DNA of 64,000 nucleotides from contig NZ_JAQSDA010000020.1 of assembly GCF_029945685.1 (NCBI RefSeq), positions 550,044 through 614,043 of the forward strand, in the 5' to 3' direction. Positions 62,516-64,000 of the stretch are shown one piece after another; position 1 is the first letter of the stretch, and every line of letters begins with the position of its first letter. The translations under genes were made by a program, and so were the position numbers. The notes beneath the pieces are model-generated. The model ran no database searches, was not told the origin of the DNA, and saw only the letters and a list, made by a program, of their open reading frames with translations. Origin of the DNA: Polaromonas sp. (GTDB taxonomy: Bacteria; Pseudomonadota; Gammaproteobacteria; Burkholderiales; Burkholderiaceae_C).

Positions 62516-62866
62516 TCAGCGCGGGTATCCCGGTGCGCTGGCGTCTGCCGTCGAAGCGCCATCGGCCTGCGGCTCGGGGAAACGGTAATACAGGGTGTTG
62601 AGGTAATGCGCCACGTCGGTCACGTCCTCCTCGCGCCAGCCCAGCCCCGAGGTGTTCTGCCAGCGCTCGACTTCGGCCTTGAGGCTGGCCCAGTTGCTGG
62701 CCGCCTTCCTGTCGCGCCAATGAAGCTGGCTGTTATGGCAGCCAATGCAATGGGTCGAATACAACAGTTCGCCGCGCAGGGCGTCGGTTTTTGTCCGGGC
62801 AGACACAGGCCCGGCAAGGCCCCAGAGAACGACCACAAGAAAAACAAGCCACTTCTCAACCATCAT
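62516..62866 (-). CDS. Small periplasmic cytochrome c
   Basis: A 116-residue protein with signal peptide (VEKWLVFLVVVLWGLAGPVSA) and a single haem-binding CIGCH (residue about 40), followed by a distal region (WREEDVTDVAHYLNTLYYRF) like class I c-type cytochromes of the electron-transfer type, though the usual axial Met is not obvious. It is convergent with hldD and 10 bases downstream of the CBS gene on the same strand. Confidence 0.85.
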   Translation of the reverse strand: MMVEKWLVFLVVVLWGLAGPVSARTKTDALRGELLYSTHCIGCHNSQLHWRDRKAASNWASLKAEVERWQNTSGLGWREEDVTDVAHYLNTLYYRFPEPQADGASTADASAPGYPR

Positions 62867-62876
62867 GGGGTTCTCC

Positions 62877-63329
62877 TCATGCGCTCTGCTCGAATTCCCG
62901 GTCCCTGGCGCCGATCACTCCGGCGGCCAGATCGGCCAGTTCCCGCGTCAGCAGCTCCAGGATGTCCTCCATCGTGACAACGCCCGTCAGCCGGCCCGCC
63001 TCATCGACGATGACCAGCCGGCGCAGCCGGTGCCTGCGCATCAGTGCCACCGCGTCCATCGCATCCATCTCCGGGGTCACCTGGACAAGCTCAACGGACA
63101 TGACGTCGCCAGCGGTGAAGACCTCGGGGTCCAGCCCTTCGGCCATCAGGGCGAGCACGAGGTCCCTGTCGGTCAGGATCCCGACTGGCCGGCTCTTTTC
63201 CGCCGCATCAACGACAACGAGCGCGCCAACATGGTGCTTGCGCATCAGCTGGGCGGCCACCAAGGCCGAAGTCTCGGGCTCGACCACAGCCACCACAACG
63301 GTTGCAAAGTCTTTCAAACGAGTGGTCAT
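62877..63329 (-). CDS. Paired CBS-domain protein
   Basis: A 150-residue protein made of two CBS domains: FATVVVAVVEPETSALVAAQLMRKHHVGALVVVD with RPVGILTDRDLVLAL, and DVMSVELVQVTPEMDAMDAVALMRRHRLRRLVIVDEAGRLTGVVTMEDIL. Such stand-alone pairs usually bind adenine nucleotides. Its end lies 10 bases from the cytochrome c gene, so they could be one unit. ATG 63329 is preferred; the longer frame upstream is Pro/Cys-rich and lacks a domain. Confidence 0.9.
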   Translation of the reverse strand: MTTRLKDFATVVVAVVEPETSALVAAQLMRKHHVGALVVVDAAEKSRPVGILTDRDLVLALMAEGLDPEVFTAGDVMSVELVQVTPEMDAMDAVALMRRHRLRRLVIVDEAGRLTGVVTMEDILELLTRELADLAAGVIGARDREFEQSA

Positions 63330-63526
63330 TTTCAGCTCCTTTGGGCTGCCTGGAGGCTTCTTTGTGGCGATACTGCAGCTTATGCCTTTCCCGGCGCCGG
63401 CATCGTTGATCCAGCGCAAATACCCGGGCCGGTCAACCCGGCTGCCGCAACAGCCGTTAAATGCGGGACATCCTGGTTCACGGGAGGGATCACCCGCTTC
63501 AACCATCCATTTTGAGGAGCTTCCTG

Positions 63527-64000
63527 ATGTTCAAGAAACTGCTGGCCTTCGTGGCCACCATGTATGTTGCCATGGCCTTTGCCGCCGTCGACGTCAACAC
63601 CGCCACAACGGCCGAACTCGACAGCATCAAGGGCATCGGCCCCGTGAAATCCGCCCTGATCATGGCCGAGCGCAAGAAGGCGCCGTTCAAGGACTGGAAT
63701 GACTTTGTGACCCGCGTCAAGGGCGTGGGCACCGACAGCGCCGCCAAGTTTTCCGCCGATGGCCTGACCGTCAACGGCACCAGCTACAAGGCCGGCGGCA
63801 AAGCCGGGGTCAAGGCTGATGTGAAGGCCGACAAGCCGGTGACTGAAAAAGCCAAGGATGCCGCGGTTGCCACCAAGGACGCCGTCAAAGGCGCGGCCAT
63901 GGCCACCAAGGATGCGGCCAAGGAAACCGCCAAGGACGTCAAGGCCGCCGTGACCCCCAAAGCCGACACCAAAGCCGAAGTCAAGGCCGACGTGAAGGCG
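63527..64000 (+). CDS. ComEA-like helix-hairpin-helix protein with Lys/Ala-rich tail (cut by window end)
   Basis: A secreted protein beginning MFKKLLAFVATMYVAMAFA (signal peptide) followed by a ComEA-like HhH domain (VDVNTATTAELDSIKGIGPVKSALIMAERKKAPFKDWNDF, then VKGVGTDSAAKFSADGLTVNG). The rest is a Lys/Ala/Asp-rich tail with repeats such as VKADVKAD, AKDAA and ATKDA, similar to histone-H1-like or AlgP-type tails. The stop lies beyond the window (158 codons seen). ComEA proteins bind DNA during uptake; the tail could bind DNA or cell-wall polymers. Confidence 0.8.
   Translation, partial: MFKKLLAFVATMYVAMAFAAVDVNTATTAELDSIKGIGPVKSALIMAERKKAPFKDWNDFVTRVKGVGTDSAAKFSADGLTVNGTSYKAGGKAGVKADVKADKPVTEKAKDAAVATKDAVKGAAMATKDAAKETAKDVKAAVTPKADTKAEVKADVKA

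Overview
The window comes from a Burkholderiales chromosome, most likely Comamonadaceae (Polaromonas/Rhodoferax-like). The evidence is GC-rich core genes, an aroA-cmk gene fusion, the gene order gph-ubiG-ompA-gyrA-pheA-tyrA-aroA/cmk-rpsA-ihfB-lapA-lapB-hldE1-hldD, a tmRNA tag ANDERFALAA, and short dispersed repeats that I associate with this family. No rRNA, tRNA or CRISPR array was seen; the only RNA gene found is tmRNA (ssrA).

Left flank (1-16.9 kb) is ordinary chromosome: the end of a CcdB-like toxin, thyA-(TfoX-like)-folA for thymidylate and folate, xth, an HNH protein, the nitrogen regulators ntrB/ntrC, glnA with a recognisable sigma-54 promoter and two NtrC palindromes, a CinA-like protein, an EI24 membrane protein, a sterol-desaturase-like protein, a polysaccharide deacetylase, a YncE-like propeller, an alpha/beta hydrolase, rsuA and a cardiolipin-synthase-like enzyme. 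A GCTAT...ATAGC repeat family is scattered through both flanks, sometimes inside coding sequence, and I did not find it in the island.

Middle (about 16.94-46.60 kb) is a roughly 29.6 kb mobile island inserted at the 3' end of ssrA. Its P4-type tyrosine integrase lies next to ssrA. A degenerate copy of the ssrA end and a second ssrA-type terminator lie at the far end. The island has phage-like regulators (two Cro-like, one repressor-like, one XRE, AlpA), its own replication machinery (an archaeo-eukaryotic-primase/SF2-helicase fusion), a recombination cassette (DUF932, Sak-like annealing protein, YqaJ exonuclease), an SRAP protein, and a defence-like block. That block is an AT-richer operon of an MmeI-like DNA methyltransferase, a DEAD/DEAH helicase, a T5orf172/GIY-YIG nuclease and a GmrSD-like DUF262/HNH protein, with a HEPN/zinc-ribbon protein and an McrA-like HNH nuclease nearby. 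No relaxase, conjugation or capsid genes were seen, so it looks like a P4-satellite-style element. Two matching long-hairpin elements in opposite orientation (21.89 kb and 39.75 kb) bracket the accessory block, and one abuts the primase-helicase gene; together they could be cis-acting replication sites. I consider the four-gene restriction-like operon and the paired hairpins the most interesting content.

Right flank (46.6-64 kb) returns to core genes: ssrA, gph, ubiG, ompA, gyrA, the aromatic amino-acid genes pheA/tyrA/aroA-cmk, rpsA, ihfB, lapA/lapB, the ADP-heptose genes, a cytochrome c, a CBS-domain protein and a ComEA-like protein with a histone-H1-like tail that runs off the end of the window.
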